A stretch of DNA of 64,000 nt. Source: CAZJJK01 sp964546285 (GTDB lineage Bacteria; Spirochaetota; Spirochaetia; Treponematales; Breznakiellaceae). How positions within the stretch are numbered: the stretch's first letter is position 1; every line of letters begins with the position of its first letter. Shown piece after piece: positions 9,275-20,895 of the stretch. Position numbers and translations under genes: made by a program. Under the pieces are notes generated by a model that searched no databases, was not told the DNA's origin, and saw nothing but the letters and a program-made list of their open reading frames with translations. Location: the NCBI GenBank assembly GCA_964546285.1, contig CAZJJK010000002.1:46265-110264 (forward strand), in the 5' to 3' direction.

Positions 9275-9732
9275 CCTGTCCTCCTTGCCTTACGGCTTTT
9301 CATGCCTAATGGCATTCCGTTTCTTTTAGGTCCGCGCAGTATACCCAAACCGACAAGCCTATACAAGACTCGCGGCGGCGCGGTTATATTTAATACCGTG
9401 AAGAGTTTTGGTGGTTTAATAAAGAAGGGTCGTTATCACGCGTTAGCCGCGCGACTACACTACGACACTAACCACCTATCCCATCGCCAGCATTACGCCA
9501 ATAATCGGGATCTCACTGTCCCGGCGATGATCGGTTTGGATCATCGAATACCTCCGCCAGACGGCGAAATCGTTGACCCGTGGATTTTATTATTCTGTCC
9601 ACCTCCCCAATTAGCCGCCAAGCGGTAAGCGGGATCAACTTTAACGCCAACCCCTTTTGCCAAAGAACCGATCGAGCTTATTAAGCGCGATCCAACAAGC
9701 GACGCCGAATATTATCGTCGTCGTATTACGTA
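9275..9732. other. 458-base intergenic region between rpsG and tuf (no fusA)
   Basis: In the common str operon fusA lies between rpsG and tuf. Here neither strand shows an EF-G fragment or any convincing gene. What can be seen is a candidate sigma70 promoter close to tuf (9338-9366), the tuf ribosome-binding site, and otherwise unassigned sequence. A long plus-strand reading frame entering this region is the antisense shadow of tuf. The spacing suggests a junction of two formerly separate blocks. Confidence 0.7.
9338..9366 (-). promoter_or_regulatory. Candidate sigma70 promoter of tuf
   Basis: On the minus strand, TTGTAT (9366-9361) and TATACT (9343-9338) are separated by exactly 17 bases. 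The -10 matches consensus at five of six positions; the -35 matches mainly in TTG. Transcription would begin near 9331, giving a leader of about 57 bases before the tuf ATG. The gap to rpsG makes an independent promoter sensible for this highly expressed gene. Confidence 0.55.
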
Positions 9733-10203
9733 CTACCAGCGATAATGGGCAAAAGCCTTATTAGCCTCCGCCATCTTATGCGTATCCTCTTTCTTCTTAA
9801 AAGCCGTTCCAGTGTTGTTATACGCGTCCAGCAATTCCGATGACAAACGCTCGCTCATCTCATGCCCGGACCTAGCGCGAGCGGCATGAATAACCCAACG
9901 CATAGCGAGCGCCTCACGGCGGCTTTCTCGAATCTCTATAGGCACTTGATAGGTCGCGCCGCCAACGCGGCGAGATTTAACTTCCACAATCGGCTTTACA
10001 TTATCAAGAGCCTTCAGAAACACCTCAAGCGGCTCTTTCTCGGTCTTTTTAGCGATCAGCTCTAAGGTGCCGTGTATAATGCGCATGGCGGTGGATCGCT
10101 TCCCCTGCCACATCATTCGGTTGACAAATTTTGAAAGAACGACGTTATTGTATTTCGCGTCCGGCAATAAAGGTCGGTTGATAGTCTTTTTTTTGCGTCC
10201 CAC
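9733..10203 (-). CDS. rpsG: 30S ribosomal protein S7
   Basis: S7 is the primary assembly protein of the 30S head and contacts the E-site tRNA. The 156 residues contain [39 protein letters not shown] and the signature [52 protein letters not shown]. It lies 11 bases after rpsL. The next gene downstream in most bacteria, fusA, is absent here. Confidence 0.98.
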   Translation of the reverse strand: MGRKKKTINRPLLPDAKYNNVVLSKFVNRMMWQGKRSTAMRIIHGTLELIAKKTEKEPLEVFLKALDNVKPIVEVKSRRVGGATYQVPIEIRESRREALAMRWVIHAARARSGHEMSERLSSELLDAYNNTGTAFKKKEDTHKMAEANKAFAHYRW

Positions 10204-10214
10204 GATACTGCCCC

Positions 10215-10589
10215 TTAAGCCTTAGGCCGCTTAGCGCCATATTTAGAACGACTGCGTTTGCGGTCCTCTACACCAAGAGTATCCTTGGCGCCGCGAATAA
10301 TATGATAACGAACACCTGGCAGGTCTTTAACGCGTCCACCACGAACAAGAACAACCGAATGTTCTTGAAGATTGTGGCCAATGCCCGGTATATACGCCGA
10401 AACTTCCGTTCCATGTGAAAGGCGGACACGAGCCACTTTTCTAAGAGCCGAATTCGGCTTTTTAGGCGTAACGGTCATAACACGGGTGCAAACCCCTCGT
10501 TTCTGAGGACAGGCCAGCAAGGCCGGAGATTTTGTCTTTGACCCTATTTTTTTACGCCCGAAACGGATCAATTGGTTAATCGTAGGCAT
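10215..10589 (-). CDS. rpsL: 30S ribosomal protein S12
   Basis: S12 is at the decoding centre and controls accuracy. The 124 residues show [31 protein letters not shown] and [17 protein letters not shown]. Lys43 and Lys88, where substitutions give streptomycin resistance in other bacteria, are both lysine here, so the target looks wild type. A good candidate promoter lies in the 131-base spacer after rpoC, so rpsL-rpsG can probably be transcribed independently as well as by read-through from rpoC. Confidence 0.98.
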   Translation of the reverse strand: MPTINQLIRFGRKKIGSKTKSPALLACPQKRGVCTRVMTVTPKKPNSALRKVARVRLSHGTEVSAYIPGIGHNLQEHSVVLVRGGRVKDLPGVRYHIIRGAKDTLGVEDRKRSRSKYGAKRPKA

Positions 10590-10673
10590 GAACTAGAACT
10601 CCCTTCTATGCGGACCGACCAGCACATCGGCTCCCGTTATGCCGCTCCACGCGGCGCGTACAAACGGTACGCT

Positions 10674-10702
10674 ACTATACCGGCGGTAAAGAATATGGTC
10701 AA
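10674..10702 (-). promoter_or_regulatory. Candidate sigma70 promoter of rpsL-rpsG
   Basis: Minus-strand TTGACC (10702-10697) and TATAGT (10679-10674) are spaced by exactly 17 bases in the rpoC-rpsL spacer. Both hexamers are close to consensus (five of six each). The predicted start is near 10667, leaving a leader of about 78 bases before the rpsL ATG at 10589. Confidence 0.65.
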
Positions 10703-10720
10703 TACCACCAAGGCCCTAAC

Positions 10721-13700
10721 TTACTCTTCGGTATCGTCGGAATCATAATCCTCGTCAGCGGGTTCCGCGATTTTCTCCAGTTTTCGTTTCTCCATGATTT
10801 CCTGCGTATACGCGTCTAAATCCATCTGGTTTTCATCGTATAGCTTAACGGCCCGATAACGCTTCATACCGGTACCCGCCGGAATTGGATGACCGATGAT
10901 AATGTTTTCTTTTAGCCCGCGCAGATTATCCGTGGAACCGGCGATAGCGGCATTTGTCAACACCCTTGTCGTTTCCTGGAAAGAAGCGGCGGACAAGAAA
11001 GAATCGATATTGAGCGACGCCTTAGTAATACCCTGGAACATAGGCCGCGCCACAGCGGGCTGGCCGCCCTCACCGACGACTCTGGCGTTCTCCTCATGGA
11101 ATTTATACTTATCCACCAACTGACCATAGATGAAGCGAGTATCCCCAACGGAGACAATCTCCACCTTACGCATCATCTGCCTAACGATTACGCCGATATG
11201 CTTGTCATTGATAGAAACGCCCTGAAGCCTATACACCTGCTGAATTTCATCCATCAGGTAGCGTTGTAGAGCGTTCTCGCCAAGGACATGAAGAATATCA
11301 TGCGGATTGAGACTGCCCACGCAGAGGAGTTCACCCGCCTCTACCTGATCGCCGTCGCGCACCAAGAGCCGCTTCGTCATCGGGACAAGGTGTTTAAATT
11401 CCTTACCGAAACTATCCCTAACGATAATAACCCGCTTACCCTTGACTATGCCCTTAAACTGAACAGTCCCAGCGATTTGAGCCAAGACAGCCGGGAATTT
11501 CGGTTTTCGGGCCTCAAACAGCTCGCTAACCCTGGGCAAACCGCCCGTAATATCCATAGCCTTTGCGTAATCCTTCAGCGTCTTAGCTATCGTTCTACCG
11601 GCGACGATCTTTTCAGCCTCGTCAACCAGAACATACGCGCCACCAGGCAAATAATAAGACGCCAATTCGTTCCCAGCCTCGTCACAGACAAATATACGCG
11701 GCTGCTTGGTTTCAAGCTGATATTCCGTTATGCGCTTTTCTATATTACCGGTTTCCTCGTCTATTTCTTCCTTAAGAGTTGTACCGGGAATAATATCCTC
11801 ATAGCGGACATAACCATCTGCCTCAGCAATAATGGGATCGGCGAAAGGATCAAAGAGAGCTATCGTATAATCAGTCGGCGCTATACTGCCAGGCTTGGTC
11901 GTTACTTCGGAACCGTTGCGGATTTCAAGCTTCTGATCCTGCCCAATAAGGTAAAGGACGCCGTCAAGCACCATGGCGTAGGCGATATCGGAGGAAAGCT
12001 CCTCCACGCCGTTGCGCCGGAACAAAGCTTCTCCTCGAATAATGCGTTTGCCGTCCTGTACCAATAGTTCGTCACCATCGGCAAGCCGGTATTCCTTCAT
12101 AACCTTATTAACAATGACAAAACCTTTGCGCGTAAACAGCCAGCGGCCATCGGCCATTTCCACATGGGAACCGTTGATTTCCCGAATATAGACTGGATAC
12201 TTCAAGCTTATGCGGTTTTCTTCTCGTATTTTGGTAGCCGCGCCGCCAATATGGAAGGTACGCATGGTCAGCTGTGTACCAGGTTGTCCAATTGATTGAG
12301 CCGCTATTATACCGACAGCTTCTCCAATCTCAACGGGTCGGCTGGTAGCGAGATTTCGCCCATAACAACGACGACAAACGCCGTGCTTGGCTTCACAGGT
12401 TAAAACCGTACGTATCGTTACCGATTCTATTCCCGCTTCCTCAATCGCGTCGGCGATAGGCTCGGTAATTTCCTCGTTAACGTCGACAATAACATCGCCG
12501 GTGATAGGATGCTTAACGCGCTCCAAGGTATAACGCCCAACGATACGATCTCTGAGCGCTTCAATAATATCCTCGCCGTCTTTAATAGCCCGGTGTTCTA
12601 TACCATTGATAGTCCCGCAGTCCTCTTCGTTAATAACGACATCCTGCGCGATATCGACTAGGCGCCGCGTCAAATATCCGGCGTCGGCGGTCTTTAAGGC
12701 GGTATCGGCTAAACCTTTTCGCGCGCCGTTTGTGGAAATAAAGAATTCAATTACGGACAAGCCCTCTTTAAAACTGGATCTGATCGGCAATTCAATGATA
12801 TCGCCGGAAGGCTTAGCCATTAGACCGCGCATGCCAGCTAATTGGCGAATCTGGTTGCGGCTGCCTCGAGCGCCGGAATTGGCCATCATCCAAATGGAAT
12901 TGAAGCCGCCGCGATCATTCTCCAGGTACTTCATCACCATGGCGGTAAGGTCGTCATTGGTTTTTGACCACACTTCCACAACCCGGTTATACCGTTCCTC
13001 TTGGGTGATATGGCCTTGCCGGTACTGTTTCTGAATCGACTCAACCTCTTTATTGGCCTTTTCTATCATTTCCGGCTTTTCTTTAGGCACGACGATATCA
13101 TCCACCGCGATAGTCGCGCCAAACACAGTGGCGTACTTATAACCGGTGGACTTAATGGCGTCCAACATCTTAACGGTAGTCCACGGCCCTTTTTCCTTAA
13201 GGACATATTCTATTAAAACCTTCAGTTCCTTATCGCCCATAGCGAAATTGATATAAGGAATCTCTTCCGGCATTTCCTCATTAAATTTGAGACGCCCGGC
13301 TGTCGTAGTTAACCACCCATTTTCCGGTATGGCTTCCTCTACGCCAATCCTAGACCACACACCTTTGCCGGAATACCGGATTTTTATAAGCGCTTCCCAC
13401 TCTAGACTCTTAACCTCTACCGCCATAAGGGCTTCTTCCGCCGATGAATAACAGCGGTCCTCTCCCTTGGCGCTTTTTTTGGCCTTGGTAAGGAAGTTAA
13501 TACCGAGAACCATATCTTGAGACGGGAAAACGATGGTTTTTCCGCTAGCGGGGTTTAACAAATTACGCGCCGACAACATTAAGGTCCAACATTCCATTTG
13601 AGCGGCTTGCGTAAGCGGCACATGAACGGCCATTTGATCGCCGTCAAAGTCAGCGTTAAACGCGTGGCAGACTAAGGGATGAAGCTTAATCGCTTTTCCC

Positions 13701-14995
13701 TCCACCAGCACCGGTTCAAAAGCTTGGATACCAAGCCGGTGAAGCGTCGGAGCACGGTTAAGCAGAATAGGATGCTCTTTCACCACTTCATCCAGAATCG
13801 CGAAAACCTCAGGGGTTTCCTGCTCTACCAGGATCTTCGCTTTCTTTATATTGTAAACGACGTCTTTATCAACCAACTTCTTCATAATGAAGGGCTTGAA
13901 TAATTCCAACGCCATCTTAGTGGGAAGGCCGCACTGCCACATCTTTAATTCCGGTCCAACAACAATGACGGAACGTCCGGAATAATCTACGCGCTTCCCA
14001 AGTAAATTCTGACGGAAGCGGCCTTGCTTACCTTTCAGCATATCGCTGATGGATTTAAGAGGCCGATTTGAAGCGCCCTTCACCACCCGCTTTTTCTTTG
14101 AATTGTCAAATAGCGCGTCCACCGCCTCTTGCAACATCCTCTTTTCGTTCCTAATAATAATATCAGGCGCGTTAAGAGATTGAAGCCGTTTCAGGCGGTT
14201 ATTGCGGTTGATAACGCGGCGGTATAGATCATTAAGATCGCTGGTGGCGAAACGCCCCCCGTCCAACTGAACCATGGGACGGAGCTCCGGCGGAATAACC
14301 GGAATAACGTCCAGAATCATCCATTCAGGCTTATTATCGGAACCACGGAAATTTTCAACGATTTCTATACGCTTAAGGAGCCGTTTATCGCTTTTAGCGC
14401 CTTTCTCTATCATCTTAGCGCGAAGATCCACAGCCATCTGGTCAAGGTTGATATTTTCCAAAAGTGTGCGAATAGCTTCCGCGCCCATACCAGCGGTAAA
14501 AGCGCCGCCATAACGCTCTTGAGCGTCATAGAACTCTTCTTCCGAAAGAAGCTGCATCTTTTTGAGGTCGGTATCGCCGGCCTCAATGACTATATACTTC
14601 TCGTAATACAGGATGGACCTAAGCGCGGCGACCGGTAGATCCAAAAGCAGACCCATCCGGCTTGGAACCGAGCGGTAATACCAAATATGCGAAACCGGCG
14701 CCGCCAACTCTATATGGCCCATGCGCTCCCGTCTAACCTTAAAATGGGTTACTTCAACGCCGCAGCGATCGCAAATAACGCCCTTATAACGGATTGACTT
14801 AAATTTACCGCAATAGCACTCCCATTCTTTGGTCGTACCGAAAATACGTTCACAGAAAAGGCCATCCTTTTCCGGACGAAGAGTCCGGTAATTGATGGTT
14901 TCCGGTTTCTTAACCTCGCCGTATGACCAGGATCTGATCATCTCCGGCGAAGCCAGGCGTATCATGATCGAATCAAAATCTTGGATATCGCGCAT
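10721..14995 (-). CDS. rpoC: DNA-directed RNA polymerase beta-prime subunit
   Basis: The catalytic beta-prime subunit, 1,424 residues. The N-terminal zinc site [20 protein letters not shown] is present. The Mg-binding loop NADFDGD lies at residues 447-453, with the three catalytic aspartates D449, D451 and D453. A second zinc cluster is [15 protein letters not shown], and the trigger-loop/bridge-helix region ([43 protein letters not shown]) is intact. The C-terminus ends in a short acidic tail ([14 protein letters not shown]). It follows rpoB by 12 bases; the next gene rpsL has its own candidate promoter. Confidence 0.98.
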   Translation of the reverse strand: MRDIQDFDSIMIRLASPEMIRSWSYGEVKKPETINYRTLRPEKDGLFCERIFGTTKEWECYCGKFKSIRYKGVICDRCGVEVTHFKVRRERMGHIELAAPVSHIWYYRSVPSRMGLLLDLPVAALRSILYYEKYIVIEAGDTDLKKMQLLSEEEFYDAQERYGGAFTAGMGAEAIRTLLENINLDQMAVDLRAKMIEKGAKSDKRLLKRIEIVENFRGSDNKPEWMILDVIPVIPPELRPMVQLDGGRFATSDLNDLYRRVINRNNRLKRLQSLNAPDIIIRNEKRMLQEAVDALFDNSKKKRVVKGASNRPLKSISDMLKGKQGRFRQNLLGKRVDYSGRSVIVVGPELKMWQCGLPTKMALELFKPFIMKKLVDKDVVYNIKKAKILVEQETPEVFAILDEVVKEHPILLNRAPTLHRLGIQAFEPVLVEGKAIKLHPLVCHAFNADFDGDQMAVHVPLTQAAQMECWTLMLSARNLLNPASGKTIVFPSQDMVLGINFLTKAKKSAKGEDRCYSSAEEALMAVEVKSLEWEALIKIRYSGKGVWSRIGVEEAIPENGWLTTTAGRLKFNEEMPEEIPYINFAMGDKELKVLIEYVLKEKGPWTTVKMLDAIKSTGYKYATVFGATIAVDDIVVPKEKPEMIEKANKEVESIQKQYRQGHITQEERYNRVVEVWSKTNDDLTAMVMKYLENDRGGFNSIWMMANSGARGSRNQIRQLAGMRGLMAKPSGDIIELPIRSSFKEGLSVIEFFISTNGARKGLADTALKTADAGYLTRRLVDIAQDVVINEEDCGTINGIEHRAIKDGEDIIEALRDRIVGRYTLERVKHPITGDVIVDVNEEITEPIADAIEEAGIESVTIRTVLTCEAKHGVCRRCYGRNLATSRPVEIGEAVGIIAAQSIGQPGTQLTMRTFHIGGAATKIREENRISLKYPVYIREINGSHVEMADGRWLFTRKGFVIVNKVMKEYRLADGDELLVQDGKRIIRGEALFRRNGVEELSSDIAYAMVLDGVLYLIGQDQKLEIRNGSEVTTKPGSIAPTDYTIALFDPFADPIIAEADGYVRYEDIIPGTTLKEEIDEETGNIEKRITEYQLETKQPRIFVCDEAGNELASYYLPGGAYVLVDEAEKIVAGRTIAKTLKDYAKAMDITGGLPRVSELFEARKPKFPAVLAQIAGTVQFKGIVKGKRVIIVRDSFGKEFKHLVPMTKRLLVRDGDQVEAGELLCVGSLNPHDILHVLGENALQRYLMDEIQQVYRLQGVSINDKHIGVIVRQMMRKVEIVSVGDTRFIYGQLVDKYKFHEENARVVGEGGQPAVARPMFQGITKASLNIDSFLSAASFQETTRVLTNAAIAGSTDNLRGLKENIIIGHPIPAGTGMKRYRAVKLYDENQMDLDAYTQEIMEKRKLEKIAEPADEDYDSDDTEE

Positions 14996-15007
14996 CCGGC
15001 ATACTCC

Positions 15008-18000
15008 TTAGAAATTCGAGCCCTGTTTGGTGATGAGCTCCTCATCGCGTTCCGTGAGCGGAATTTGCTTGCCCTTGGCATCGTAAATAGTCATATCCAA
15101 GGCTAAACCGCGTAATTCCTGCACTAGAACATTAAAAGACTCTGGTATCCCGGCCGTTGTGGAGGGTTCGCCCTTAACGATAGCCTCATAAATCTTGGAC
15201 CGGCCGGTCATATCATCGGACTTTATAGTCAACAATTCTTGGAGGGTGTTAGCTGCGCCATACGCCTCCAGCGCCCATACCTCCATTTCTCCCAGGCGCT
15301 GGCCGCCAAATTGAGCCTTTCCGCCCAACGGCTGCTGAGTCACCAAAGAATACGGGCCGGTAGACCGGGCATGCATCTTGTCGTCCACCAAATGGTGAAG
15401 TTTCATGAAGTAGATAATCCCGCAGAAGATAGGATTAACAAAATACTCGCCGCTCCTGCCGTCACGCAAGCTAGCTTTTGAGGTTAAGGGCAGACCCGCT
15501 TCCTTAAGCTTTTCCTCTATCTGCTCAGTGGACGGCGACTGGAAAACAGGCGCTGAAAACCATTCGTCAAGCGTGGAAGCCGCCCAGCCCAATTCCGTTT
15601 CCAAGAGCTGGCCGATATTCATGCGCGAAGGAACGCCGAGCGGCGTTAAGCAGATATCCAAGGGCGTACCGTCCTCCATATAAGGCATATCCTCCTGAGG
15701 CAGGATACGGGCTACGACACCCTTATTGCCATGGCGGCCGGCCATTTTATCGCCTTCACGCAGTTTCCGTTTTGTGGCGATAAGAACCTTGACAACTTCA
15801 TCCACGCCGGGATTCAGATCATCGCCCTCGGTCCGTTTAAGACGTTGGATATCTATAATCGTTCCCTCTATCCCATGAGGAACCCGCAATGAACTATCGC
15901 GCACTTCCTTGGCTTTCTCGCCGAATATGGAATTAAGTAACTTAAATTCCGGCGTGGTTTCGGTCTCGCTTTTCGGGGTAACCTTGCCTACCAATATATC
16001 GCCTGATCTAACCTTGGCACCAACGCGGATAATCCCCTCGGCGTCTAAATTATCCAAACTTTTTTCGCTGGTATTGGGAATATCGCGGGTAATTTTTTCA
16101 GGACCAAGCTTTGTCTCACGGACTTCCGTAACGAATTCCTTGATATGTATGGAGGTGAACATATCTTCTTTCACAACGCGTTCGGAAATGAGGATAGAGT
16201 CCTCATAGTTATACCCGTTCCAAGGCATGAAACCGACTAAAATATTGCGCCCAAGCGCCAGCTCGCCGTCCTTCGTGGCCGGTCCGTCAGCGACAACCTG
16301 TCCTTTTACGATTTTGTCACCCAAAGCGACAATAGGCCGCTGGTTATAGCAGGTGTCCTGGTTAGTCCGCTGATACTTTACTAAGGGATAAATGTCCACT
16401 TCGTCCGGGCTGTTAGCCTCATTCGGCTTTATCACGACCCGCTCGGCGCTTACGTTAAGCACCACACCGGCGCGTTTAGCCTTTACAAGAACACCAGAAT
16501 CATAGGCGCACTTCCCTTCCATACCGGTACCAACCCGAGGCGGTTCCGGAAATATCAGAGGCACGGCTTGGCGCTGCATATTGCTGCCCATAAGCGCGCG
16601 GTTCGCGTCATCATGCTCCAGGAAGGGAATAAGAGAAGCCGATACGGAAATAATCTGTTTCGGCGAAACGTCCATAAATTGGATATCTTCCGGGGTTCGG
16701 GTCGTATAATCGCCCTGACGACGACAGGATATCAGACGATCGGCAAAATCGCCATTCGCTTCCAGTTTAGCGGAGGCCTGGGCGATATAGTATTTATCCT
16801 CGTCCATAGCCGACAGATACTCTATTTCCGTGGTAGCCTTACCCTTAACGACCTTGCGATACGGCGTTTCCAGAAAACCGTATTCATTGACGCGGGTATA
16901 ATTAGCCAACGACACGATAAGACCGATATTTGGTCCTTCAGGCGTTTCGATAGGGCACATACGCCCGTAATGGGTATAATGAACATCCCGCACCTCAAAC
17001 CCGGCGCGATCCCGCGAAAGGCCGCCAGGCCCAAGCGCGTTGAGACGGCGCTTATGGGTTAATTCAGCCAGCGGATTAACCTGATCCATAAATTGAGACA
17101 GCTGGCTGGAGCCAAAGAATTCCTTTATAGCCGCGACTACCGGCTTAATGGAGATAAGATCTTGAGGCTTGATCGTATCGGTTTCCTTAAGGCTCATCCT
17201 CTCCTTGGCTATTCTTTCCATACGGCTGAAAGCCGTCTTTATGGTATTAGCCATCAATTCGCCGACGGACCTAACCCGACGATTGCCAAGGTGGTCTATA
17301 TCATCCACATATTCATCGCCGACATATACTTGGATTAAGTATTTCATGGTCGCTATCACATCGGGCTTAGTTAGGGTGTGATCGCTTAGCGGCGGGTCAA
17401 AATCAAATTTTTTATTGAGTTTATAACGGCCAACCTTTCCTAAATCATACCGACGGCTGGTGAAAAACATACCCAGCAAATCTTTTTCGGCGGCTTCAAC
17501 CGTGATTGGTTCACCGGGCATCAGCACAGAATAGACAACCGACAGCGCGTCTTCCTTGGACGGCTCATCGCGGGAAGGATCTTCTTTTATGAATTTTATT
17601 TCCTCACGATCAAAACAGTTAAGGATCATGGGAGAGTCCAGGGAACCTTCGGCCTTAAAATCGATAATCTCTATTTCCGATATTCCTGCCAGAGTGAGTT
17701 CGTCAATATCATGCGGATGAATCTTGTCGCCCGCGCGATACAGTTTTTTCTCCTCTCCATCAAGCTCAGCGAAAACCGCTTTGGCGAAAAAATGACCAAC
17801 AAGCTTTTCCTTTTCCTCGCGAGAAGAGCCAACCTGTACCATATTCGTCTTATAAAACGCCTTGATAATGGTTTCACGGTCATCAAAACCGAGCGAGCGA
17901 AGAAAAATAGTTCCCAGTATACGTTTTTTACGATCTATTTTAGCGTAGATCAACTCTCGTTTTTGATCTATCTCGAATTCCAGCCAAGAGCCGCGATAAG

Positions 18001-18508
18001 GGATAATCCGTGAGGAAAAAACGCCCTTTTCGTGACTGAATATTACACCAGGCGAACGATGGATTTGTGAAACCACGACCCGCTCGGCGCCATTGATGAT
18101 AAAAGTTCCCCGATCCGTCATAATGGGGATATCACCCATATAAATATCTTTTTGCCTGATCTCCCCCGTCTGCTGGAAAATCAGATTAACCCGCGATTTT
18201 AGCGGAACGGCATAGGTCAAACCCTTCTGTTTGCACTCATGCTCTGAAAATTTGATATTGCTTTCATCAAAGGTATAATATTCATATTCCAGTACCATAT
18301 CCCCATTCGGGCTTTCAATAGGGAAGGTGGACTGAAAGGCTTCTTCCAAACCTTGAGGGTCTGGTTTATTGCCGGAGCGCATACGTTCGCGCTGCAGGAA
18401 ACGCTCATAGGACGAAACCTGGATATCGATAAGATCGGGAAGCTCCATAACGTCGGAGATATCCGTCCCGATATAGGTCCGTTTAACGTCCTTTCCCCTA
18501 GCAACCAT
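15008..18508 (-). CDS. rpoB: DNA-directed RNA polymerase beta subunit
   Basis: The beta subunit, 1,166 residues, shorter than the E. coli protein because lineage-specific insertions are lacking. Rifampicin cluster I runs from about residue 464 ([13 protein letters not shown]) to [15 protein letters not shown]. Asn490, codon at 17039-17041, occupies the position of E. coli Ser531. The conserved [21 protein letters not shown] with active-site basic residues and the C-terminal [25 protein letters not shown] are intact. GGGGG precedes ATG 18508. A 195-base spacer with a strong hairpin separates it from rplL. Confidence 0.98.
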   Translation of the reverse strand: MVARGKDVKRTYIGTDISDVMELPDLIDIQVSSYERFLQRERMRSGNKPDPQGLEEAFQSTFPIESPNGDMVLEYEYYTFDESNIKFSEHECKQKGLTYAVPLKSRVNLIFQQTGEIRQKDIYMGDIPIMTDRGTFIINGAERVVVSQIHRSPGVIFSHEKGVFSSRIIPYRGSWLEFEIDQKRELIYAKIDRKKRILGTIFLRSLGFDDRETIIKAFYKTNMVQVGSSREEKEKLVGHFFAKAVFAELDGEEKKLYRAGDKIHPHDIDELTLAGISEIEIIDFKAEGSLDSPMILNCFDREEIKFIKEDPSRDEPSKEDALSVVYSVLMPGEPITVEAAEKDLLGMFFTSRRYDLGKVGRYKLNKKFDFDPPLSDHTLTKPDVIATMKYLIQVYVGDEYVDDIDHLGNRRVRSVGELMANTIKTAFSRMERIAKERMSLKETDTIKPQDLISIKPVVAAIKEFFGSSQLSQFMDQVNPLAELTHKRRLNALGPGGLSRDRAGFEVRDVHYTHYGRMCPIETPEGPNIGLIVSLANYTRVNEYGFLETPYRKVVKGKATTEIEYLSAMDEDKYYIAQASAKLEANGDFADRLISCRRQGDYTTRTPEDIQFMDVSPKQIISVSASLIPFLEHDDANRALMGSNMQRQAVPLIFPEPPRVGTGMEGKCAYDSGVLVKAKRAGVVLNVSAERVVIKPNEANSPDEVDIYPLVKYQRTNQDTCYNQRPIVALGDKIVKGQVVADGPATKDGELALGRNILVGFMPWNGYNYEDSILISERVVKEDMFTSIHIKEFVTEVRETKLGPEKITRDIPNTSEKSLDNLDAEGIIRVGAKVRSGDILVGKVTPKSETETTPEFKLLNSIFGEKAKEVRDSSLRVPHGIEGTIIDIQRLKRTEGDDLNPGVDEVVKVLIATKRKLREGDKMAGRHGNKGVVARILPQEDMPYMEDGTPLDICLTPLGVPSRMNIGQLLETELGWAASTLDEWFSAPVFQSPSTEQIEEKLKEAGLPLTSKASLRDGRSGEYFVNPIFCGIIYFMKLHHLVDDKMHARSTGPYSLVTQQPLGGKAQFGGQRLGEMEVWALEAYGAANTLQELLTIKSDDMTGRSKIYEAIVKGEPSTTAGIPESFNVLVQELRGLALDMTIYDAKGKQIPLTERDEELITKQGSNF

Positions 18509-18640
18509 TCGTTACCCCCTCTGGCACCAATCGGGCGCGCCGGATCATTACTTTATTACCTATAAAACCATACCCGCGCCGCTAAACGCCGCCACGGGAA
18601 AAACCTAAAAAGCTACCGACCCAAGGCCGGCAGCCAAACA

Positions 18641-18666
18641 GCGGGAATCCTTTTTGGGATTCCCGC
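18641..18666 (-). promoter_or_regulatory. Perfect hairpin between rplL and rpoB (candidate attenuator or processing site)
   Basis: GCGGGAATCC (18641-18650) and GGATTCCCGC (18657-18666) form a perfect 10-bp stem with a 6-base loop, starting about 40 bases after the rplL stop. No T-run follows it in the direction of transcription, which is what partial termination or RNase processing would need. E. coli has an attenuator and an RNase III site at the same place. The analogy is positional, not by sequence. Confidence 0.65.
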
Positions 18667-18703
18667 CATTGCCGAGAAAATACGTTTTAAGACGTCTATC
18701 CTC

Positions 18704-19090
18704 TTATTGGATTTCAACGGTACCGCCGGCGGCAGTGACTTGCTCCTTGATTTTATTGGCTTCATCTTTGGACACATTCTCTTTGATCGGCTTGGGAGCC
18801 CCTTCCACCAAGTCCTTGGCTTCTTTAAGCCCAAGACCGGTCACCGCACGGACTTCCTTAATAACTGCGATCTTTTTGGTATCCTCAAAAGCCTTCAGGA
18901 TTACATTGAATTCGGTCTGTTCCTCTACCGGCGCGGCGGCGGCGCCAGGAGCGGCGGCCGCGGCGATGGCGACAGGGGCGGCGGCTGATACACCGAATTT
19001 CTCTTCCATAGCCTTAACGAGTTCGGAAACTTCCAGAACCGTCATTGAAGCGATCGCGTCAAGAATCTGATCTTTAGTAAGCGCTGCCAT
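18704..19090 (-). CDS. rplL: 50S ribosomal protein L7/L12
   Basis: L7/L12 is the multi-copy stalk protein that recruits translational GTPases. The 128 residues comprise an N-terminal dimerisation domain ([29 protein letters not shown]), an Ala/Pro/Gly-rich flexible hinge (about 36-56) and a C-terminal domain with the factor-binding helix [31 protein letters not shown]. The order rplJ-rplL is canonical. A 145-base spacer with a hairpin separates it from rplJ, unusually long for this pair and a possible site for adjusting the L12:L10 ratio. Confidence 0.98.
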   Translation of the reverse strand: MAALTKDQILDAIASMTVLEVSELVKAMEEKFGVSAAAPVAIAAAAAPGAAAAPVEEQTEFNVILKAFEDTKKIAVIKEVRAVTGLGLKEAKDLVEGAPKPIKENVSKDEANKIKEQVTAAGGTVEIQ

Positions 19091-19117
19091 ATTATCTTCT
19101 CCTTAAACTTGCTATTC

Positions 19118-19137
19118 AACGCTCACCAAGGAGCGTT
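19118..19137 (-). promoter_or_regulatory. Hairpin in the rplJ-rplL spacer
   Basis: AACGCTC (19118-19124) and GAGCGTT (19131-19137) pair perfectly around a 6-base loop, about 28 bases before the rplL start. It could stabilise or process the mRNA so that L7/L12, needed in several copies per ribosome, is made in excess over L10. There is no terminator-like T-run. Function inferred. Confidence 0.45.
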
Positions 19138-19235
19138 CACCCTTACGGGCTTTCTATAACCGATACCTAAGGTACCGGCGCGGCGCATCGACAGTAACGG
19201 CAGCTACCGAAGCCTGACGATCCGTCTTTTCTTAT

Positions 19236-19778
19236 TTAAGCGTTCTCGGCCTTTTTGTCGGCTATAGCCTTGACCGTACGCACTAAACGAGCGTTGATAT
19301 CGTTAAGAGCCGCGGCGAGGTTTCTGGCCGGACCATTCATTACGGACATCAACATAGAGATAAGCTCCAAACGGCCAGGAAGCTTTGAAAAAGCCTCTAT
19401 CTGCGCCGAATCATAGACCGTCGTCCCAACCAAGCCGCCTTTCACCTTAAGGCTGGAAGCTTCGCGTGCGAAATCCACAAGAATCTTGGCGATCTCATTA
19501 GCATCCTTAGGAGCGATAGCGATAGCCGTTGGACCAACCAAATAGGAAGAAACATCCGGCATACTCATTCGCTCAAAGGCGATGCGCGCGAAATTATTCT
19601 TTATTACCGTATAGGTCGCTTCCTTGGCCCGCAACTGTTTGCGAAGATTCGTAATCTGCTCAACGGTCAGACCGCGGTAATCGGTAAAAATATAATCGCT
19701 CGCCTTAGCTAATGAGCTTTGAAGGGCTTCAATGGACGACGCTTTCGCGTCCTGTATCTTTTTCGCGACGATAGCCAT
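19236..19778 (-). CDS. rplJ: 50S ribosomal protein L10
   Basis: L10 anchors L7/L12 dimers to the 50S stalk base. The 180 residues include the RNA-binding N-terminal domain (FTDYRGLTVEQITNLRKQLRAKEATYTVIKNNFARIAF) and a C-terminal helical tail for L12 dimers (LAAALNDINARLVRTVKAIADKKAENA). It starts only three bases after the rplA stop, so the long untranslated leader that serves L10 autoregulation in E. coli is missing here; the ribosome-binding site overlaps the rplA end. Confidence 0.97.
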   Translation of the reverse strand: MAIVAKKIQDAKASSIEALQSSLAKASDYIFTDYRGLTVEQITNLRKQLRAKEATYTVIKNNFARIAFERMSMPDVSSYLVGPTAIAIAPKDANEIAKILVDFAREASSLKVKGGLVGTTVYDSAQIEAFSKLPGRLELISMLMSVMNGPARNLAAALNDINARLVRTVKAIADKKAENA

Positions 19779-19781
19779 ATT

Positions 19782-20462
19782 TTACTCCTCGTCCTTTATC
19801 GAAACCCAAACGCCAGGACCCATCGTTGAGCTTAACGACATCGATTTCACAAAATCTCCCTTAGCGTCAGACGGTTTTTTTCGGCTCAACTCTGACATCA
19901 AAACCTTAACGTTCTCGGCGACCTTTTCACTTTCCATGGATACGCGCCCAACGGAAAGATGAATAACGCCAGTCTTGTCAACTCGATATTCCACCCGGCC
20001 TTTTCTAAGCTCGTCCAAGGCGGCTTTAACATCAAAAGTAACCGTACCGGTTTTAGGATTAGGCATAAGGCCTCGGCGGCCAAGCACCATACCAAGCTTA
20101 CCCACATCCTTCATCATATCAGGGGTTGCCACAGCTACATCAAAATCCAGCCAGCCATCCTTGATTTTTTGAATAAGCTCGTCGGAACCGACATAGGTAG
20201 CTCCGGCTTCTTGCGCTTCCTTTTCCTTTTCGCCCTTACAAAAAACTAAAATCTTTTTTTCGGCGCGGAATTGATTGGGAAGAACCACCGTATCGCGCAC
20301 GGTCTGGCTTTTTTTCAAGTTAAGCTTGATTGATACATCAATCGTCTCGTCAAACTTGGCGGCCGCTAATTTCTTTACAAGCGCGGCGGCTTCAGCTAAT
20401 GGAAACACGGTTGTCTTGTCGTAGTTTTTCAGGCTTTCCCTATATTTCTTGCCATGTTTCAT
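19782..20462 (-). CDS. rplA: 50S ribosomal protein L1
   Basis: L1 forms the mobile stalk that ejects E-site tRNA. In many bacteria it represses its own operon by binding the rplK leader. The 226 residues contain [29 protein letters not shown], the [15 protein letters not shown] signature and [23 protein letters not shown]. It lies one base after rplK. The structured nusG-rplK spacer is a natural place to look for an L1 operator. Confidence 0.97.
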   Translation of the reverse strand: MKHGKKYRESLKNYDKTTVFPLAEAAALVKKLAAAKFDETIDVSIKLNLKKSQTVRDTVVLPNQFRAEKKILVFCKGEKEKEAQEAGATYVGSDELIQKIKDGWLDFDVAVATPDMMKDVGKLGMVLGRRGLMPNPKTGTVTFDVKAALDELRKGRVEYRVDKTGVIHLSVGRVSMESEKVAENVKVLMSELSRKKPSDAKGDFVKSMSLSSTMGPGVWVSIKDEE

Positions 20463-20463
20463 A

Positions 20464-20895
20464 TCAGCGCTCCACCTCTACGCCCATGGACCGAGCGGTA
20501 CCGGCGATTATTTTTTTTGCCCCTTCTAAATCATTGGCTGAAAGATCCGGCATTTTTAACGCGGCGATTTCCTCCAACTTCGCTTTGGGCAACTTTCCCA
20601 CCTTTTCCTTATGCGGCACGCCCGAGCCTTTATCGATCCCGGCGCCTTTCTTAATCAAAACGGCGGCTGGTGGCGTTTTCAGAATAAAGGTAAAGGACTT
20701 ATCGGCGTAAACCGTAATAACGGCCGGAATAATCAACCCGGCCTCCATGGTCTTCGTCCGCTCGTTGAACTGCTGAGTAAATTGAGGCGCGCTGACGCCA
20801 TGGGGACCCAAAGCCGGACCAACAGGCGGCGCGGGCGTAGCCTTACCGGCCGGGCACTGTAGCTTTATGACAGCTACAATTTTTTTCTTCGCCAT
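20464..20895 (-). CDS. rplK: 50S ribosomal protein L11
   Basis: L11 is part of the GTPase-associated centre and the thiostrepton-binding region. The 143 residues show [38 protein letters not shown] in the proline-rich N-terminal domain and the RNA-binding C-terminal domain ending [18 protein letters not shown]. It follows nusG after a 169-base spacer rich in hairpins. GGAGAG precedes ATG 20895. Confidence 0.97.
   Translation of the reverse strand: MAKKKIVAVIKLQCPAGKATPAPPVGPALGPHGVSAPQFTQQFNERTKTMEAGLIIPAVITVYADKSFTFILKTPPAAVLIKKGAGIDKGSGVPHKEKVGKLPKAKLEEIAALKMPDLSANDLEGAKKIIAGTARSMGVEVER

Noticed and set aside
8918..9628. A 236-codon open frame on the plus strand over the tuf start and the rpsG-tuf gap
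   Set aside because: It is mostly the antisense of tuf, has no recognisable domain and no ribosome-binding site.
9275..9732. Remnant of fusA in the rpsG-tuf gap
   Set aside because: No EF-G motif or similarity was visible in any frame of the gap.
11288..12067. A 259-codon plus-strand frame inside rpoC
   Set aside because: Antisense shadow of a strongly conserved rpoC region; no start signal and no family resemblance.
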